Assembly (NCBI GenBank): GCA_013397435.1
Contig: VZRG01001978.1
Span: forward strand, 1 to 64,000
Direction of reading: 5' to 3'
DNA: 64,000 nucleotides
Source of the DNA: Erythrocercus mccallii
Lineage: Eukaryota; Chordata; Aves; Passeriformes; Dicruridae
Part shown: piece after piece, positions 62,955-64,000 of the stretch
How positions within the stretch are numbered: the stretch's first letter is position 1
How the letters are laid out: each line of letters opens with the position of its first letter
Translations under genes and position numbers: made by a program
Notes under the pieces: model-generated
The model's input: only the letters and a program-made list of their open reading frames with translations
What the model was told of the DNA's origin: nothing
The model's database searches: none

Positions 62955-63160
62955 AGTTAGTCCAGGTTTGATCCTCAAGAAATCCCACTGCAATGTCCTT
63001 GTGATCCAAGGCTTCTAATTTAGGTACAGCTTGTCATCTTCCATCTAAACAATTCTTTAGCCAAGTTCCAGTTCTTGTATTAGTTGTCTCCAGCCCAAGA
63101 AATTTCCTGTGACCCAGTCCCAAATACTTCACTGAAGTCCAGATATGTACTGCATTTTTC
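62955..63160 (-). pseudogene. Decayed CR1 reverse-transcriptase (ORF2) fragment, antisense
   Basis: On the minus strand, in shifted frames, the pieces YLDFSEVFG (near 63140), TWLKNCLDGR (near 63035-63065) and SGIS*GSNLD (near 62965-62990) correspond in order and spacing to the CR1-type RT blocks DFSKAFD, NWLDGR and SGIPQGSVLG. Frameshifts and stops break the frame, and the downstream catalytic FADD block is not visible. It is separate from the sense CR1 tail at 62372 because the orientation differs. Confidence 0.7.
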
Positions 63161-64000
63161 CTCATGAGAAATTGAAGTGTTTTATCAAAGGGAGATTGAG
63201 TATCTTTAATAGAAACATCTGGAACAATCTGTGGTTTTGTCATATTTTCACTTGACTTTTTTTCCATAATTAATTTTGGTTTGAATTTATTACTCTTTTC
63301 TTCAAAATTTTCTTCAAGCCTTAAATGATGTCATTAAGAGTATAATGGCCTTTTCTTCTCTTTCTTTTTTTTTTTTTTTTAACAGCAGAGAGTGACAAAA
63401 TTCCCAGATAACTAGTTTGTTTTAAGAAGCAATCAATACAACAAATCTTTATATGAAGCCTTGGTGGAAAACAATCTCTTTTTGTGAATCAGATTCCATT
63501 AGGCTTGGTGTTTATCTGTTTTAGGGCATTCCTGAATTTCCAATCTATATCTGGTATAAGTAAGACTAAAATGATATTATAAATTGTCAAAACCCAAAAG
63601 ACTACAGTTAGTGTATTTGAAGATGAAGGATTCTTGTCATATGAAACTGGAAATTGTGTGGTCAGCTATATGACAGAAGAGGTCTTTAAATCACTGTCAG
63701 CAGTGATGCTGGCATAAATTAGATGTGGGCTTTGGTAAAAATGCAAGATGAGCATGTTACATTCAGAAGAAGACCATAGATATTCTCTTTTTACAATACA
63801 CAGTATAAAGCCCACTTGTGATATTTTTACTATTGCTTACACAGATGGACCTCTGATGATTTAACTACAGAATTACTTTTGACCATCCCCTCTGATGGAT
63901 GCCCTAACCATGACAGGCTGCATTCTTCTAATCAGATACTTCACCTTCCTTACAAATACATTACTGAAAATTATACCTGTTCACGAGTATTTGGTATCAA
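63161..64000. other. Non-coding right end
   Basis: It contains a T-run (about 63367-63380) followed by AACAG, which looks like a splice acceptor but has no recognisable exon after it. Nothing else is recognised. Confidence 0.45.

Noticed and set aside
63363..63395. Poly-T plus AACAG as a splice acceptor
   Set aside because: No coding or conserved exon can be recognised downstream; T-runs are common here.

Overview
The window looks like nuclear DNA of a bird, most likely a songbird (Passeriformes). It is AT-rich and has almost no coding sequence. It carries several 5'-truncated CR1 LINE fragments ending in the avian-type ATTCTATGATT tail, three endogenous-retrovirus LTRs, and the first coding exon of a gene resembling the ITPRIPL1-like family, which I recall as expanded in songbirds. 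There are no bacterial or phage features, operons, CRISPR arrays or rRNA/tRNA genes.

Layout. Positions 1-830 are GC-rich and hold the 5' end of the ITPRIPL1-like gene on the minus strand: TATA box, short untranslated exon, 280-bp intron, and 93 codons running off the left edge. From about 835 the DNA is AT-rich and apparently non-coding. It contains a solo LTR with a perfect 5-bp target-site duplication (6734-7485), an antisense CR1 3' end (8802-9280), a 1842-bp block present twice around a single N (15597-17438 and 17440-19281), a second LTR of a common avian family (21139-21727), and a minus-strand long LTR of about 1.8 kb with an 18-nt tRNA-Gly primer-binding site (28522-30366). A second N (31388) sits at a purine microsatellite. 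From 31.5 to 62.3 kb I see no gene and only simple repeats. The right end has a CR1 tail (62372-62452) and a decayed CR1 reverse-transcriptase fragment (62955-63160).

Interpretation. The only gene supported is the partial one at the left edge; its catalytic-like Mab-21 part should lie to the left, outside the window. The exact double copy around the N reads best as two overlapping contigs that were not merged (four mismatches, about 0.2 %, like two haplotypes). The most unusual biology is the 28.5-30.4 kb LTR: it is long, has a CpG-rich leader just after its TATA box, and has a tRNA-Gly primer site. I do not see a new gene system here, and all other long open frames appear to be chance or shadows.
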